NCBI GenBank assembly: GCA_017387565.1
Contig: JAFOEY010000001.1
Location: 1 to 36,641 of the forward strand
DNA: 36,641 nt
Source of the DNA: Lachnospiraceae bacterium
Lineage (GTDB): Bacteria > Bacillota > Clostridia > Lachnospirales > Lachnospiraceae
Direction: 5' to 3'
The notes beneath the pieces are model-generated. The model made no database searches, was not told the DNA's origin, and worked only from the letters and a program-made list of their open reading frames with translations. This document shows positions 25,097 through 33,767 of this stretch, piece after piece. A program made the translations under genes and the position numbers. Within the stretch, counting starts at the first letter, position 1. The number at the start of each line of letters is the position of its first letter.

Positions 25097-25645
25097 TTGA
25101 AAATCACAGAAGAAAATTTTGTGGATCAGATGAAAAAAAGAAATGAAGATGCACTGGTATATGTCATCAATCAATACGGATGGGTATTAAAGACTGTGGT
25201 AAAACGCCAGATGAGTACACTGCCACATTTGTGGGATGATTGTATGAATGATACATTGCTGGCTGTTTGGGAAAATATTGAAAGTTATCAGCCGGATAAA
25301 ACGGAATTTCAAAACTGGCTTGCTGGCGTGTGCCGTTTCAAAGCGCTGACCTATGTCAGGAAATATATTCAGACATCCAAAGAGGATCCGGTGGAGCAGA
25401 TGCCGGAATGGGAAGATGAAGGAGCAAAAAAAGATTTTTTGATGCAGGAATATAAAGAAGAAGTTGATATTATACTTTCTTTTTTGAAAGAAGAAGATGC
25501 TCAAATATTCCGCATGATTTATTTGGAAGATTTATCTATGGATGAGGTTTCAGAAAGAATGAAGATGAGTAAAACAGTGATTTATGGGCGAATTAGTCGT
25601 GGCAAAAAACAGATAAGGCGAGTTGTAAAAGAAAGCGGGGTGTAA
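25097..25645 (+). CDS. ECF-type RNA polymerase sigma factor
   Basis: The 182-residue sigma factor has sigma2 (INQYGWVLKTVVKRQMSTLP, DDCMNDTLLAVWENI, FQNWLAGVCRFKAL) and sigma4 (FRMIYLEDLSMDEVSERMKM, VIYGRISRGKKQIRR) but no region 3, typical of the extracytoplasmic-function group. I prefer TTG 25097 with AGGTGGTG before it; GTG 25085 is the alternative and has only AGGG. The next gene, 3 bases later, is an RsiV-like membrane anti-sigma factor, so the pair should respond to envelope stress. Confidence 0.9.
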   Translation: MKITEENFVDQMKKRNEDALVYVINQYGWVLKTVVKRQMSTLPHLWDDCMNDTLLAVWENIESYQPDKTEFQNWLAGVCRFKALTYVRKYIQTSKEDPVEQMPEWEDEGAKKDFLMQEYKEEVDIILSFLKEEDAQIFRMIYLEDLSMDEVSERMKMSKTVIYGRISRGKKQIRRVVKESGV

Positions 25646-25648
25646 AAT

Positions 25649-26710
25649 ATGGCAAGATTATATGAAATGTGTAATGAAATTGATTCGGAAGATATTTTGC
25701 TTAATCGGGAAGAATTAACCGATGAGGAAAAAGCAAAGCTTTTTTCTGCAATGAAAGAAGAAGGCGTAATGAAAAAACAGCAATCAAATATAAAACCAAA
25801 ACAAAAACAACAAAACTCGAATCAAAATGAGCATGTATCAAGAAATACAGAAAATAATACAGAAAGAAATACTGAAAAAAAATCAGAGAAAAACACAAGG
25901 AAAAATACAGAAAGAAAACCAAAGCGAAATTCCAAAAGATATATGGCAGGAATTGCAGTGGCAGCAGCTCTTGCAATTATTATTACACCAAATGTTTCCG
26001 CAAATGCGGCTTATGCCATGTCACAGATTCCTATTTTGGGAAATGTCATAAAAATGATTACAGTCAGGGAATATAATTATGACAGTGAACGTTTTGAAGC
26101 AAATATAAAAGAAGCGCAGCTGGTGCAGGAAGATGCAGTGGAACAGGATATGGATTCTGCCGTAAAAGAGCAGACAAAGGAATCGATTCAGACTATTAAT
26201 GAAGATATCGGAGAAATGACAGACCGACTGATTGCACAGTTTGAATCGGATGTGGAGCTTGGGGAAAGCTATGGCGGTATCTATATGGAACCACAGGTGG
26301 TAACGGATACGGATACCTGGTTTACCATCCGGATTGTTGTTACGCAGGTAGCAGGAAGCGGAAGCGAGTATGAGTATTTTTATCATATTGATAAGACTAC
26401 CGGTAAAATTGCATCTTTGAAGGATCTTTTCGTTGATGGTGCGGATTATATGACTCCGATTAGCGAAGATATCAAAAAACAGATGCGTGAAAAGATGGCA
26501 GAAGATGAAAACTTATACTATTGGGTGGATGATGAAATAACGGAACTGAATTTTCAAAAAATAAAGGAAGACCAGAATTTTTATCTCAATGAAGATGGAC
26601 AGATTGTTATCTGCTTTGATGAATATGAAGTTGCTCCCGGCTACATGGGACTGGTGCAGTTTACGATTGATAATTCTGTGGTATCAGATATTTTAAAAGA
26701 CAAAAAATGA
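25649..26710 (+). CDS. RsiV-like membrane anti-sigma factor (DUF3298)
   Basis: The protein has 353 residues. Residues 1-60 would bind the sigma factor. A repetitive basic linker of Asn-Thr-Glu-Lys/Arg units spans about 64-97. One transmembrane helix (about 98-114) follows, and the C-terminal outside part carries the DUF3298 domain (YFYHIDKTTGKIASLKDLF, FYLNEDGQIVICFDEYEVAP), which in Bacillus RsiV binds lysozyme. GGGGTG precedes the ATG. The stop TGA lies at the first bases of a dispersed repeat. Lysozyme sensing is possible in a gut organism but is not shown here. Confidence 0.85.
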   Translation: MARLYEMCNEIDSEDILLNREELTDEEKAKLFSAMKEEGVMKKQQSNIKPKQKQQNSNQNEHVSRNTENNTERNTEKKSEKNTRKNTERKPKRNSKRYMAGIAVAAALAIIITPNVSANAAYAMSQIPILGNVIKMITVREYNYDSERFEANIKEAQLVQEDAVEQDMDSAVKEQTKESIQTINEDIGEMTDRLIAQFESDVELGESYGGIYMEPQVVTDTDTWFTIRIVVTQVAGSGSEYEYFYHIDKTTGKIASLKDLFVDGADYMTPISEDIKKQMREKMAEDENLYYWVDDEITELNFQKIKEDQNFYLNEDGQIVICFDEYEVAPGYMGLVQFTIDNSVVSDILKDKK

Positions 26711-26759
26711 TGTTGGGGTCAAAAGTTATTTTGACCCCATGATACCAACGGATTGCTAC
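26705..26759 (+). repeat. left-end fragment of the palindromic dispersed element
   Basis: AAATGATGTTGGGGTCAAAA to ACGGATTGCTAC matches 36461-36516 with only three or four differences. GGGGTCAAAA and TTTTGACCCC form a perfect 10-bp hairpin that could also end transcription of the anti-sigma gene. Confidence 0.9.
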
Positions 26760-26908
26760 AAAATCTTTTGATCCTGGTATCAAAAATAGCATAATGCCAT
26801 AAGATGAATTGTCCGGCATGATTGTGGAATATGATGATATATTTTGCCATAATTATGTCGGGCACGTTTTTTTATTGATCTACAGTTGGAATTAGGGAAT
26901 AAGCGCAA

Positions 26909-26954
26909 AAGTACCGTGAAAGATATTTTGAAGGTACCGTGAAAGTTATTTCCG
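26909..26954. repeat. two 23-bp direct repeats before the PocR-domain gene
   Basis: AAGTACCGTGAAAGATATTT and AGGTACCGTGAAAGTTATTT are head to tail 23 bases apart, within the 326-base gap before the next gene. They may be tandem regulator sites. The rest of the gap holds repeat debris and no gene. Confidence 0.6.
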
Positions 26955-27036
26955 TGTTGTAAAAACACGAAAAATAATGTAAAATAATTATATTCATGGT
27001 TTTCTATAAAATAAAATGGCAATGGGGGACAGAGCA

Positions 27037-27894
27037 ATGGATATTAAAGATTTTATCGACCTTGAAGAATTAGAAAAAATCCAACTTGCATGGGCACGTG
27101 CAACCGGGCTGGCATCCATTTTTACTGATGGAAACGGCAATTATATTACCGGTGAGCAGAATTTCACCGATTTTTGTACCAAAATGACAAGAGGGACTAC
27201 AGAGGGACTTCGCAGGTGTGTAGATTCTGATCAGCATGGTTTGTGTAAAGCGGGTATAGATGAAGGTAGTTATATGTGCCATGCAGGCTTAATGGATTTT
27301 GCATATCCAATCAGAATTCGTGCCACCGGAGAGGTGGTTATGACAGCTATTGGCGGACAGGCTTTACCAAGTGATACGGAAGTCGATGAAGCAAAGTTTC
27401 GTAAAATAGCAAATGAAATTGGTGTAGATGAAGATTGTTACATTGAGGCACTTCATAAAGTGCCAACCATGCCAAAGGAAAAATTTCAAGCCAGTGCTGA
27501 ATTACTTGGTCTTGTTGTTGATAATTATGTAAACCAGAGATATGATGAATACATCGAACACAAGAAGATGACGGTATTTTCTGCTGATCTGGAAAAGATA
27601 AACGGCGTAATTGACCGTATCGAAGATAATTCTAAAAAACTGACCAAGATAGCATCCAAACAGGGTATTTTAGCATTAAACTCTGCAATTGAAGCTGCCA
27701 GACTTGGTACTGCAGGAGCTTCCTTTAGTATTCTTGCAAAACAGGAAAGTGATTTATCAAAGCAAAGCGGAGAGATTTATGCTCAGATTGGTGATGATAT
27801 TGCTATTATTTCGGAAGCTGTTAATGAGATGAATTATGCTTTCGAAAACAATGGAGAAACTGCCCCTGAAATCAACCTGGAAGAATTGTTATAA
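27037..27894 (+). CDS. soluble PocR-domain chemoreceptor-like protein
   Basis: The 285-residue protein has no membrane helix. The N-terminal PocR sensory domain (residues 5-170) contains four cysteines (47, 61, 70, 81) in the spacing usual for this domain, which may hold a metal or bind small hydrocarbon derivatives. The C-terminal part (about 195-275) has the methyl-accepting signalling hairpin (ILALNSAIEAARLGTAGASF), shortened compared with true chemoreceptors. It may signal to a CheA kinase or act alone. No chemotaxis gene is near. GGGGGA supports ATG 27037 over 27016. Confidence 0.85.
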   Translation: MDIKDFIDLEELEKIQLAWARATGLASIFTDGNGNYITGEQNFTDFCTKMTRGTTEGLRRCVDSDQHGLCKAGIDEGSYMCHAGLMDFAYPIRIRATGEVVMTAIGGQALPSDTEVDEAKFRKIANEIGVDEDCYIEALHKVPTMPKEKFQASAELLGLVVDNYVNQRYDEYIEHKKMTVFSADLEKINGVIDRIEDNSKKLTKIASKQGILALNSAIEAARLGTAGASFSILAKQESDLSKQSGEIYAQIGDDIAIISEAVNEMNYAFENNGETAPEINLEELL

Positions 27895-27982
27895 GATAGT
27901 AAAATGTAATCCATGCATGTTCTGTAAGGCGATATTTTATTGATGAAATAATTGGAGTTTTTCGAAAGGAAGGAAAGGGATT

Positions 27983-28414
27983 ATGAAAAAATTTTTTAAG
28001 GAATTCCGTGAATTTGCTTTAAAAGGTAATGTTATGGATCTTGCAATCGGTGTAATTATCGGTGCTGCTTTTCAGAGTATTGTTGCTGCACTGACAGATA
28101 GTTTCATCAATCCATTAATTGCCGTTTGTACCGGAGGTGCAAATTCGGAAGGTGTTGTTATCGGCGGTACATTTGTAATAAATGGTGTTGTTTTTGATTA
28201 TGGTGCCTTTATTACAGCAGTTGTGAATTTTCTTATTATGGCATTTATTTTGTTTTTGATGATGAAAGGTGTCAACAAAATGATGTCTGTCGGCAAAAAG
28301 CCTGAAGTAAAAGAGAAAACCACAAAAATCTGCCCATATTGTCAGAGTGAAATCTCCATTAAGGCAGTAAAATGTCCTCATTGTACATCAGATCTTTTGG
28401 CAGAGGATAAATAA
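27983..28414 (+). CDS. mscL: MscL mechanosensitive channel with zinc-ribbon tail
   Basis: The 143-residue channel opens on membrane tension to release solutes in osmotic downshock. FFKEFREFALKGNVMDLAIG is the conserved N-terminal helix and first transmembrane segment, and the second helix lies at about 70-95. The tail carries CPYCQSEISIKAVKCPHC, a four-cysteine zinc ribbon not found in the E. coli protein but seen in Clostridia. AAAGGAAGGAAAGG precedes the ATG. The lipoprotein gene follows after 23 bases and may share the transcript. Confidence 0.95.
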   Translation: MKKFFKEFREFALKGNVMDLAIGVIIGAAFQSIVAALTDSFINPLIAVCTGGANSEGVVIGGTFVINGVVFDYGAFITAVVNFLIMAFILFLMMKGVNKMMSVGKKPEVKEKTTKICPYCQSEISIKAVKCPHCTSDLLAEDK

Positions 28415-28437
28415 AAGAATTAGAGGTTATTATTAAA

Positions 28438-29562
28438 ATGAAAAAGAAATTATTGAGTTTAGTACTTATCTGCGCATTATCTTTAGGACTTGTAGCTTGT
28501 GGAAACAAGGATAAAGAAGAAGAAATACAGGTAGAGGAAGAAAACGCTATTGATGATACAGTTGTTGTTGAAGATACAGCAGTAGTAGAACAGGCACCGG
28601 TAGAAGAAGAAAGTCGTCCCGGGTTTTATCGTAGTGAACTTACCAATGAGTGGATTGATGAGTCTTTAGTTAATCAGAGACCACTTGCTATTATGGTTGA
28701 CAATGAAGTTTATGCGCTTGATCATTATGGCACTTCAACTGCAGATATCGTATATGAGATGATGAACAGCACGCAAAATGGAAGAATTACCAGATTTATG
28801 TGTATTGTAAAAGATTGGAAGAATATCGAACGTTTTGGTAGTATCCGAAGCACGCGTACGACCAATTTACAGATTGCACCGGAATACAATGCGGTTGTCA
28901 TTCATGATGGTGGTCCGTTCTATATTGACGCATTCTTAAAGAACCCTTATTTACAGCATATCAGTGGAGGTTTTGCACGTATAGATAATGGCAAGGCGAG
29001 AGAATTTACTGAATATGTGACTAATAGTGGAAGCTCCGGAATTGAAAGCAAAATGGCAGCGGCTGGTATCGATGAAAATTATACACAGTATTATCAGGGC
29101 GGTTCTCATTTCCAGTTTGCGAGCGAAGCTAATCCGGTAGATTTATCTACAGCAGGAGATGCTATTGACTGTAATAATATTGAACTTCCGTTCCCTCACA
29201 ATTCTTCAAAATTGGAATATATGCCTGAGACAGGCACTTATCGTTATTCCGAGTATGGAAAGGAATACAAAGATGCATTAAACGGAAACCATCTGGAGTT
29301 TAAAAATGTTATTCTGCAGGAATGCACATTTGAACAATATGATGATCATGGTTATATGAATTATTTTGTGACAAGATCTGGCGGAATGAGAGGCTATTAT
29401 ATTACCAATGGTAAAGCGATTCCGGTAACATGGACTAAACCGGATGAATGTACAAGGACCCGGTACTTTGATGCAAGCGGAAATGAAATTTTTGTGAATA
29501 CAGGTAAGACTTATATTGCCATTGTTCCGGATGATGCATGGAATGATTTGGTAATAAAATAA
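28438..29562 (+). CDS. DUF3048 lipoprotein (YerB-like)
   Basis: The 374-residue protein has a signal peptide with lipobox LVAC (Cys21), a short Glu-rich spacer and a DUF3048 domain (RPLAIMVDN, ADIVYEMM, ITRFMCIV, FGSIRSTRTT). The usual C-terminal DUF3048_C part with the FVNTGKTYIAIVP end follows. It is anchored outside the cell membrane; function in the family is unknown, although the fold suggests peptidoglycan or ligand binding. The gene follows mscL closely and precedes the polyamine leader. Confidence 0.9.
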   Translation: MKKKLLSLVLICALSLGLVACGNKDKEEEIQVEEENAIDDTVVVEDTAVVEQAPVEEESRPGFYRSELTNEWIDESLVNQRPLAIMVDNEVYALDHYGTSTADIVYEMMNSTQNGRITRFMCIVKDWKNIERFGSIRSTRTTNLQIAPEYNAVVIHDGGPFYIDAFLKNPYLQHISGGFARIDNGKAREFTEYVTNSGSSGIESKMAAAGIDENYTQYYQGGSHFQFASEANPVDLSTAGDAIDCNNIELPFPHNSSKLEYMPETGTYRYSEYGKEYKDALNGNHLEFKNVILQECTFEQYDDHGYMNYFVTRSGGMRGYYITNGKAIPVTWTKPDECTRTRYFDASGNEIFVNTGKTYIAIVPDDAWNDLVIK

Positions 29563-29592
29563 AACACACCTTTTATAATGCATCGAATAATG

Positions 29593-29645
29593 CGCAATAT
29601 TTATGATGTAAAAATTATATACGCAATATTTTTGACGCAATATTT
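29593..29645. repeat. three copies of CGCAATATTT upstream of the leader promoter
   Basis: CGCAATATTT starts at 29593, 29622 and 29636, partly followed by TTGATGTAAAAATT. They lie just upstream of the -35 at 29662 and could be activator sites or simple sequence. Confidence 0.4.
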
Positions 29646-29661
29646 TTGATGTAAAAATTCA

Positions 29662-29692
29662 TTGACAAATAAATAATCTTATGCAATTATAT
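29662..29692 (+). promoter_or_regulatory. probable promoter of the polyamine leader
   Basis: Perfect TTGACA (29662-29667) with TTATAT (29687-29692) at 19-base spacing. The long spacer suggests help from an activator. Confidence 0.5.
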
Positions 29693-29697
29693 GTTTG

Positions 29698-29922
29698 TAT
29701 GAGCGTTATGGATAATTACGCAAATATAAGCCCTTTAATAAGCCAACGGACAGGCGGGGCAATTGCCGAGGGTGGCCTTATGCCACATTATTGATATCAT
29801 TGCTTGTGAATTAGTCAATAAGAAAGACAATATATTTGTTTTAATTATTCCGGATATAATCTCATACCCGAAATGCAAAGAAAGACTACTGGCAGGTATT
29901 GATTTCAATACCTGCTTTTTTT
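29698..29922 (+). ncRNA. candidate structured leader RNA, class unknown
   Basis: A gene-free stretch of about 225 bases runs between the promoter and a strong terminator. It contains GTGGC-CTTAT-GCCAC (29772-29786), GGCAATTGCC (29758-29767), an AGCC/GGC pair around AACGGACA and a further AT-rich hairpin, a GC-rich island in AT-rich surroundings. This is the layout of a riboswitch or attenuator ahead of the polyamine operon. I could not match it to a known class by eye (SAM, guanidine, ydaO, lysine and others compared). Confidence 0.45.
29892..29922 (+). terminator. intrinsic terminator at the end of the speA leader
   Basis: GCAGGTATTGA and TCAATACCTGC pair perfectly (11 bp), followed by seven T. 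The speA start is 130 bases further on and no gene lies upstream of the hairpin for 300 bases. Confidence 0.9.
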
Positions 29923-30052
29923 GTGTGAAATTCAAATTAGAATTAACTTGCCGAAATATACATATCATTAAGTATTTATATGATAATCTGTCTGAAAAGT
30001 ATATGAATTGAAGAAAGCTTAATAAAACAGTTGCATCAGTATTGAGGATAAG

Positions 30053-31504
30053 ATGATGGATTTAGAAAAACAAAAGAAAGCTCCGATTTTTGAAGCATTG
30101 GAAAAATTTAGGAAAAAGAGAGTTGTTCCTTTTGATGTCCCGGGACATAAAAGAGGGCGTGGCAATCCAGAGCTTGTAGAATTGCTGGGAGAAAAATGTG
30201 TCAGCCTGGATGTGAATTCCATGAAGCCTTTGGATAATCTGTGTCACCCGGTTTCGGTCATAAAAGAGGCAGAAGAGCTTGCAGCTGATGCGTTTGGTGC
30301 AGAACATGCTTTTTTGATGATTGGAGGAACGACATCGGCTGTTCAAAGCATGGTATTATCTGTCTGTAAAGCCGGTGATAAAATTATTCTTCCCAGAAAT
30401 GTACATAAAAGTGTGATAAATGCCCTAATTTTGTGCGGGGCGACTCCCATTTACGTTGAACCCAAAGTAAATGAGCATATCGGTATTGCTTTGGGTATCG
30501 AAATTGATGCCCTTGAAAAAACTATAAAGGAAAATCTCGATGCTGTTGCTGTTTTGGTAAATAATCCGACCTATTATGGAATTTGTTCTGATTTAAAAAG
30601 GATTGTTGAAGTAGCACATCGTCACGGATTATTGGTTTTGGCCGATGAAGCGCATGGAACACATTTATATTTTGGAGATAATCTTCCAATCTGTGCGATG
30701 AAAGCCGGAGCTGATTATGCAGCTGTTTCTATGCATAAGTCGGGAGGAAGTCTGACGCAGAGTTCTTTGTTATTAACCAATAATGGAGTTAATGCTGATT
30801 ATGTTCGTCAGATTATTAATCTGACACAGACAACAAGTGCTTCCTATTTATTATTATCGAGTCTGGACATATCAAGAAGAAATCTGGCGCTGCGAGGAAG
30901 AGAATCGTTTGCAGCTGTTGTAAAAATGGCAGAATATGCAAGAAATGAAATTAATGCCATTGGCGGCTATTATGCATACAGTAAAGAACTGATAAACAAT
31001 AGCAGTATCTATGATTATGATGTAACCAAGCTTTCCATTCATACACAGGGAATTGGATTAACAGGAATAGAAGTCTATGATTTGCTTCGTGACGAATATG
31101 ATATTCAGATTGAGTTTGGAGATATTGGAAATATTCTTGCTTATATCTCCATTGGTGATCGTATTCGGGATATTGAGAGATTGGTTGGTGCATTAGCTGA
31201 TATAAAACGTTTATATGCACGGGATGGAAGTGATTTGGTGTCAGGAGAATATATCCAGCCGGATGTTGTGATGAGCCCGCAAAAAGCATTCTATGCAGAA
31301 AAAGTGACTATGCCACTGGAAAAAACGGATGGAAAAATCTGTGCGGAGTTTGTTATGTGTTATCCACCCGGAATTCCGATTTTAGCGCCCGGAGAACGAA
31401 TCACAAAAGAAATCATTGACTATATCCTGTATGCCGGAAAAAAAGGATGTTCCTTGCAGGGAACAGAAGATCCTGAGGTGAAGAATCTAAAAGTGATAAA
31501 ATAA
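30053..31504 (+). CDS. speA: arginine decarboxylase (fold type I, SpeA-like)
   Basis: The 483-residue PLP enzyme probably turns arginine into agmatine, the first step of the pathway encoded here. The aspartate-aminotransferase-fold signature includes PFDVPGHKRGRG, GGTTSAVQSMV and ADEAHGTH, and the PLP-binding lysine is Lys229 in SMHKSGGSLTQSS. The size fits Bacillus SpeA. The family also includes lysine and ornithine decarboxylases, but agmatine deiminase at the end of the operon argues for arginine. GAGGAT serves ATG 30053 or the adjacent ATG 30056. Confidence 0.9.
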   Translation: MMDLEKQKKAPIFEALEKFRKKRVVPFDVPGHKRGRGNPELVELLGEKCVSLDVNSMKPLDNLCHPVSVIKEAEELAADAFGAEHAFLMIGGTTSAVQSMVLSVCKAGDKIILPRNVHKSVINALILCGATPIYVEPKVNEHIGIALGIEIDALEKTIKENLDAVAVLVNNPTYYGICSDLKRIVEVAHRHGLLVLADEAHGTHLYFGDNLPICAMKAGADYAAVSMHKSGGSLTQSSLLLTNNGVNADYVRQIINLTQTTSASYLLLSSLDISRRNLALRGRESFAAVVKMAEYARNEINAIGGYYAYSKELINNSSIYDYDVTKLSIHTQGIGLTGIEVYDLLRDEYDIQIEFGDIGNILAYISIGDRIRDIERLVGALADIKRLYARDGSDLVSGEYIQPDVVMSPQKAFYAEKVTMPLEKTDGKICAEFVMCYPPGIPILAPGERITKEIIDYILYAGKKGCSLQGTEDPEVKNLKVIK

Positions 31505-31573
31505 TTCATTGGATATAGAGGTATTTTTGAGCATTTACATCCAACAGAATAACCGAGGAAAGGAATAACAACT

Positions 31574-32431
31574 ATGGAAATGTGGTTTTCTGAATTACAT
31601 ACGCCGAATGTGAAGATTTCCATTCGTATTGACAGGCAGCTTTACAGTGCGCAAAGTGATTATCAGCGTATTGATGTATTTGATTCGCCGGAGATGGGAA
31701 GATTTGTGACATTGGACGGGGATATCATTTTTTCGCAGGCAGATGAATTTGTCTATAATGAAATGGTTACACATGTGCCTATGAGCGTGCATCCAAATGT
31801 GAAAAAGGTGCTGATCATCGGTGGTGGTGATGGAGGAGTTGCGAGAGAATATTGTCGTTATCCGGAGATAGAGGTAATCGATGTTGTCGAATCGGATGAT
31901 ATGTTTGTGGATGTCTGTAAGCAGTTTTTTCCTGAAACCGCTAAAGGATTTGAAGATCCGCGTGTAAATATCTATTATGAAGACGGATTAAAATTTCTCC
32001 GAAAAAAAATCAATGAATATGATATCATCGTCAATGATTCGACAGACCCTTTTGGTCATACAGAAGGCCTGTTTACCAAAGAATTTTATGGGAATTGCTA
32101 TAAAGCACTAAAAGAAGACGGTATCATGGTTTATCAGCATGGAAGCCCGTTTTACGATGAAGACGAGGTGGCATGCCGCAGTATGCATCGGAAAGCGTAC
32201 CGCAGTTTTCCAATCAGTCGTGTTTATCAGGCACATATTCCCACTTGTCCATCCGGATACTGGTTATTTGGCTTTGCCTCAAAAAAATATCATCCGTTGA
32301 CGGATTTTAAACCGGAACGATTTAACGAAAGAAATATGCACACAGATTATTATACAACCAATTTGCATATGGGAGCATTTATGCTGCCTAAATATGTTGA
32401 AGATTTATTAGAGGAGGAAGAAAATTCATGA
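31574..32431 (+). CDS. speE: spermidine synthase
   Basis: The 285-residue aminopropyltransferase moves the aminopropyl group from decarboxylated SAM to putrescine. The SAM site GGGDGG is at residues 83-88, and NDSTDPFGHTEGLF is the catalytic region with the aspartates that deprotonate putrescine. GAGGAAAGG precedes the ATG. The end overlaps the next gene by ATGA, so the two are translationally coupled. The SAM decarboxylase (speD) that would supply its substrate is not in the window. Confidence 0.92.
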   Translation: MEMWFSELHTPNVKISIRIDRQLYSAQSDYQRIDVFDSPEMGRFVTLDGDIIFSQADEFVYNEMVTHVPMSVHPNVKKVLIIGGGDGGVAREYCRYPEIEVIDVVESDDMFVDVCKQFFPETAKGFEDPRVNIYYEDGLKFLRKKINEYDIIVNDSTDPFGHTEGLFTKEFYGNCYKALKEDGIMVYQHGSPFYDEDEVACRSMHRKAYRSFPISRVYQAHIPTCPSGYWLFGFASKKYHPLTDFKPERFNERNMHTDYYTTNLHMGAFMLPKYVEDLLEEEENS

Positions 32432-33687
32432 GTAGATTACTGATTATCGGATGTGGTGGTGTCGCACAGGTTGCCATTAAAAAATGCTGTCAGAACAGTG
32501 AAGTTTTTACAGAGATTTGCATTGCCAGCCGTACAAAGGAAAAATGTGATGCTGTTAAAGCAGAAGTAGAAGCATGGACTAAGACCAAGGTTACAACTGC
32601 TAAGGTTGATGCGGACAGAACAGACGAGGTCATTGCACTGATAAAGGATTATCAGCCGGATGCGGTTTTAAATGTTGCGCTTCCTTATCAGGATTTGACC
32701 ATTATGGATGCCTGTGTTGCATGTAAAGTTTCCTATATTGATACCGCTAATTATGAAGCTGAAGATACCAATGACAAAGAGTGGCGAAAAAAATATGAGG
32801 AAAGATGTAAAAAACTTGGTTTCACTGCTTATTTTGATTATTCCTGGCAGTGGGCTTATCAGGAAAAGTTTAAGGAAGCCGGTATTACAGCACTCTTGGG
32901 AAGCGGTTTTGATCCCGGCGTGACAAGTGTATTTTCAGCCTATGCCTTAAAACATTATTTTGATGAAATTGAAACGATTGATATTCTGGATTGCAATGGT
33001 GGTGATCACGGTTATCCATTTGCAACTAATTTTAATCCGGAGATCAACTTAAGAGAAGTATCTGCTCCGGGTTCATATTGGGAAAATGGAAAGTGGATTG
33101 AAATTCCTGCTATGTCAATTAAGAGAGAATATGATTTTCCACAGGTTGGACACAAGGATATGTATTTATTGCATCACGAAGAAATTGAATCTCTTGCAAA
33201 AAATATTCCGGGAATAAAAAGAATTCGTTTCTTTATGACATTTGGACAGAGCTATCTGACACATATGAAATGTCTGGAAAATGTTGGAATGCTAAAGACT
33301 GATCCCATTGATTTCGACGGACATAAAATTGTGCCCATCCAGTTTTTAAAAGCTTTGCTTCCGGATCCTGCTTCTTTGGGAGAAAGAACGGTAGGTAAGA
33401 CGAATATCGGATGTATTTTCCATGGTAAAAAAGATGGAAAAGAGAAGACGATTTATATTTACAATGTCTGTGACCATCAGGAATGCTACAAGGAAGTCGG
33501 TTCTCAGGCTATTTCCTATACAACAGGTGTGCCTGCCATGATTGGTGCCATGATGATTGTGACAAAGACATGGGCAAAAGAAGGGGTATTCAATATTGAA
33601 GAGTTTGATCCGGATCCGTTTATGGAAGCACTTAATAAGTGGGGGCTTCCCTGGGTAGTTGAAGAAAATCCTCAGATTGTTGAATAA
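32428..33687 (+). CDS. carboxynorspermidine/carboxyspermidine dehydrogenase
   Basis: The 419-residue saccharopine-dehydrogenase-family enzyme has an N-terminal Rossmann motif (IIGCGGVAQVAIKK) and SRTKEKCD and NVALPYQDLTIMDAC in conserved places. In the NspC pathway this enzyme condenses aspartate semialdehyde with putrescine (or diaminopropane) and reduces the product with NADPH. It sits between speE and nspC. The family also includes lysine-pathway enzymes, but the immediate nspC neighbour makes the polyamine role likely. Confidence 0.9.
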   Translation: MSRLLIIGCGGVAQVAIKKCCQNSEVFTEICIASRTKEKCDAVKAEVEAWTKTKVTTAKVDADRTDEVIALIKDYQPDAVLNVALPYQDLTIMDACVACKVSYIDTANYEAEDTNDKEWRKKYEERCKKLGFTAYFDYSWQWAYQEKFKEAGITALLGSGFDPGVTSVFSAYALKHYFDEIETIDILDCNGGDHGYPFATNFNPEINLREVSAPGSYWENGKWIEIPAMSIKREYDFPQVGHKDMYLLHHEEIESLAKNIPGIKRIRFFMTFGQSYLTHMKCLENVGMLKTDPIDFDGHKIVPIQFLKALLPDPASLGERTVGKTNIGCIFHGKKDGKEKTIYIYNVCDHQECYKEVGSQAISYTTGVPAMIGAMMIVTKTWAKEGVFNIEEFDPDPFMEALNKWGLPWVVEENPQIVE

Positions 33688-33767
33688 GCTGCAATTTAAC
33701 GACTGTTGGGATATATGGATAAAACGATTTCAATGTATAAAATGGATAAATAGGAATGGAATGAAAA

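Noticed and set aside
24662-25174. Several long minus-strand open frames rich in Phe, Ser and Cys across the 74-bp array
   Set aside because: They repeat the same peptide with each DNA unit, lack ribosome sites and lie opposite the repeat and sigma-factor start. They are products of the repeat composition.
29698-29922. SAM-I, guanidine (ykkC), ydaO or lysine riboswitch
   Set aside because: None of the conserved sequence blocks I know for these classes could be placed by eye. Kept only as a leader of unknown class.
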